From positions 249,330 through 313,329 of the forward strand of contig NZ_KB891831.1 in the NCBI RefSeq assembly GCF_000373565.1: a stretch of DNA of 64,000 bases. The letters are read 5' to 3'. Below, piece by piece: positions 62,312 to 64,000 of the stretch; position 1 is the stretch's first letter; each line of letters begins with the position of its first letter. The notes beneath the pieces were generated by a model. The model saw nothing but the letters and a program-made list of their open reading frames with translations. It was not told where the DNA came from and made no database searches. This stretch comes from Streptomyces sp. HmicA12. GTDB lineage: Bacteria > Actinomycetota > Actinomycetes > Streptomycetales > Streptomycetaceae. Position numbers and translations under genes: made by a program.

Positions 62312-63718
62312 ATGACCGTGCCGTCCAGTGACGGCGGGGCCGCAGCCCCGCACGAGCCACGCCCCTGGCCCCGCCAGGTGCTCGCGCCGCTCGCCCTGGC
62401 CCAGTTCGTGTGCAGCTTCGCCGGGTCGAACATGACCGTGATGATCCAGGACATCAGTGAGGACCTCGACACCACGGTGCAGGGCGTGCAGACCGCGATC
62501 ACGGTGTTCCTGCTGGTGATGGCCGCGCTGATGATCCCCGGCGGCATCCTCACCGAGCGCTACGGCCGCAAACGGTGCCTCGTCGTCGGCCTGGCGATCT
62601 ACGGGGTCGGCGCGCTGCTCAGCGCGGCGGCACCCGGCCTGGGCGTCCTCATCCTCGGCAACTCGATCCTGGAGGGCATCGGGACGGCGCTGCTCATCCC
62701 GCCCGTCTACATCCTGACGACACTGCTGTTCACCGAGGTCACCGACCGGGCCCGCGCGTTCGGGGCGATCATGGCGATGGCCGGGATCGGCGCGGCCGCG
62801 GGACCGTTGATCGGCGGGCTGATCACGTCGGCGATCAGCTGGCGGGCGGCGTTCGTCTTCCAGGCGCTCGTCGTCGTGGTGATCATCGTGCTCGCCCGGC
62901 GGGTGCACGACCCGTTGCCGCCGGACCCGGAGTGCGACTTCGACACCTGGGGCGCGGTGCTCTCGGCCTCGGGCCTGGTCCTGGTCGTCATGGGCATCCT
63001 CGCCGCCGACGACAACGTCTGGCTGATGCTGGCCCTGCTACTGACCGGCGCCGTACTCCTGTTCGCCTTCTTCCGCTGGGTGCGGGCGAGGGAGCGCAAG
63101 GGTCGTCAGCCCCTGCTGCCCACCGCCCTGTTCCGCAACCGCACCTCGAATCTCGGCCTGATCACCCAGCACATCCAGTGGCTGACGCTGATGGGCATCT
63201 CGTTCGTCGTGGCCACCTACCTCCAGGTCGTACAGGGTTACAGCGCGATCGGCACCGGTGTCGTCTTCACCGCGTCCACGCTGGGCCTGCTGCTGTCCTC
63301 GCTGGGCGCGGAGCGGTTCGCCAAGCGCAGGGAGCAGCGCACGCTCGTGATGGCCGGGTTCATCACGACGGTCTGCGGCATCGGCGTGCTCATCGCACTT
63401 GCCCAGAGCACGACGAACGCCTGGATGTACGTCCCGGGGCTGTTCCTGATCGGCCTCGGGGTCGGGCTGATGCTCACCCCGTCGGTCAACATCGTCCAGT
63501 CGAGCTTCCCCGAGGACCTCCAGGGCGAGATCTCCGGCCTGTCGCGCAGCATCTCCAACCTCGGCTCGTCGGTGGGGACCGCGGTCGCGGGGACCATCCT
63601 CGTCGCGGACCCGGCCGTCGGCCCGTACATGGCCGCGCTGGTGGTCATCGCCGTCATCGGGCTCGGCGGTCTGGTCGCCGCGGCCAAGCTCCCCCGGACG
63701 GTTCACGGCCCGTCGTAG
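62312..63718 (+). CDS. MFS exporter, 14-helix DHA2 type
   Basis: 468 aa with 14 hydrophobic helices. The motif GGILTERYGRKRCLV follows helix 2, and the motif-C-like GIGAAAGPLIGGLI is in helix 5. NMTVMIQDISEDLDTTVQGV at the N terminus is typical of DHA2 drug exporters. ATG 62312 has GGAGG. Its 3' end overlaps the convergent RDD gene by 16 bp. Transported compound unknown; shares the operator region with the PPK2 operon. Confidence 0.88.
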   Translation: MTVPSSDGGAAAPHEPRPWPRQVLAPLALAQFVCSFAGSNMTVMIQDISEDLDTTVQGVQTAITVFLLVMAALMIPGGILTERYGRKRCLVVGLAIYGVGALLSAAAPGLGVLILGNSILEGIGTALLIPPVYILTTLLFTEVTDRARAFGAIMAMAGIGAAAGPLIGGLITSAISWRAAFVFQALVVVVIIVLARRVHDPLPPDPECDFDTWGAVLSASGLVLVVMGILAADDNVWLMLALLLTGAVLLFAFFRWVRARERKGRQPLLPTALFRNRTSNLGLITQHIQWLTLMGISFVVATYLQVVQGYSAIGTGVVFTASTLGLLLSSLGAERFAKRREQRTLVMAGFITTVCGIGVLIALAQSTTNAWMYVPGLFLIGLGVGLMLTPSVNIVQSSFPEDLQGEISGLSRSISNLGSSVGTAVAGTILVADPAVGPYMAALVVIAVIGLGGLVAAAKLPRTVHGPS

Positions 63719-64000
63719 CGGACGGCGGCGGCGACCACGAGGTCCGGCACCGCGGCCCGCCGCCGGCTGAACGGGATCCACAGCAGTCCCAGCGGGAACG
63801 TCACGCTCAGCGCGGCCCGCAGCAGCGCCCGCGGGAGACCGAGCCGGTGTCCCGCGCGGTCGCCGACCCGTATCCCCATCAGCCGCCCGCCCACGCTCTG
63901 CCCGGTCATGGCCCAGGCCCCGCCGAAGTAGCACACGGCGAACGTCCAGCCGATCACCCCCGCGATCCGCCCGTCCAGCGCGGGCATCCGGAACGGCGGC
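63703..64000 (-). CDS. RDD-family membrane protein, partial
   Basis: The C-terminal ~95 residues of a protein whose frame stays open to the window edge, so the start is probably outside. An internal ATG at 63987 gives MPALDGRIAGVIGWTFAVCY. The RDD-domain segment GQSVGGRLMGIRVGD and second helix LLRAALSVTFPLGLLWIPF are present. Function of RDD proteins is mostly unknown; some transport Na+. Confidence 0.75.
   Translation of the reverse strand, partial: PPFRMPALDGRIAGVIGWTFAVCYFGGAWAMTGQSVGGRLMGIRVGDRAGHRLGLPRALLRAALSVTFPLGLLWIPFSRRRAAVPDLVVAAAVRYDGP

Overview
This is GC-rich actinomycete DNA, almost certainly from a Streptomyces chromosome. The basis is high G+C with strong third-position GC bias, many GTG/TTG starts, AfsR/SARP and large LuxR (LAL) regulators, TAT-secreted glycoside hydrolases, the actinobacterial glgC/glgA pair, and an IS5-type transposase remnant of Streptomyces type. 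I saw no rRNA, tRNA, CRISPR array or phage genes. Layout, left to right. (1) 0-1.6 kb: the tail of an unidentified gene and a WS/DGAT-type acyltransferase. (2) 1.7-15.4 kb: a glycan-utilisation locus. It has GH92 alpha-mannosidase, GH127-type beta-L-arabinofuranosidase with a ricin-type lectin tail, GH2 beta-galactosidase-like enzyme with a PA14 domain, a LacI-family repressor, and a four-gene sugar ABC importer of the YtfQRT-YjfF (furanose) type. Related AACGTT-centred operators sit upstream of GH92, between GH2 and lacI, and before the importer, so this looks like one regulon. (3) 15.4-24.1 kb: a DrrAB-like drug exporter, an AfsR-like regulator, an MFS exporter with an M20 amidohydrolase, and a divergent Lrp/AsnC-like regulator. 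(4) 24.1-34.2 kb: mostly core metabolism. It holds glgC and glgA/glgM, a DMT-type membrane protein, a LysM/M23 cell-wall hydrolase, an acetyl xylan esterase-like enzyme, gnd, small proteins and panD. (5) 34.3-39.7 kb: an accessory block bounded by gene debris. A frameshifted amidohydrolase tail lies on the left and a twice-frameshifted IS5-type transposase on the right. Between them are a LacI-family regulator, three phased 14-bp operators, an argininosuccinate-lyase-like enzyme and a sugar-type MFS transporter. (6) 40-63.7 kb: a long run of envelope, ion, polyphosphate and reserve-carbohydrate genes. These are DoxX, BrkB/YihY, DUF2252, a diacylglycerol-kinase-like protein, two paralogous small membrane proteins, two LuxR-type regulators, DUF1269/DUF6325-like proteins, a GH63-GH13 operon, and a four-gene operon of small membrane protein, PPK2, P-type ATPase and SulP transporter. 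The window ends with an MFS transporter and a partial RDD protein. The most interesting signal is in region 6. A 17-bp inverted repeat, TCACC-N7-GGTGA, occurs upstream of nearly every transcription unit there: four exact copies, and two copies with one or two substitutions. Looser variants precede the two LuxR-type regulator genes. I read this as an undescribed regulon, possibly stress or dormancy related, in which one of the two resident LuxR-type proteins could be the regulator. A second unusual point is that the P-type ATPase keeps all catalytic motifs but has lost most of the membrane residues that bind Ca2+ in SERCA-type pumps.
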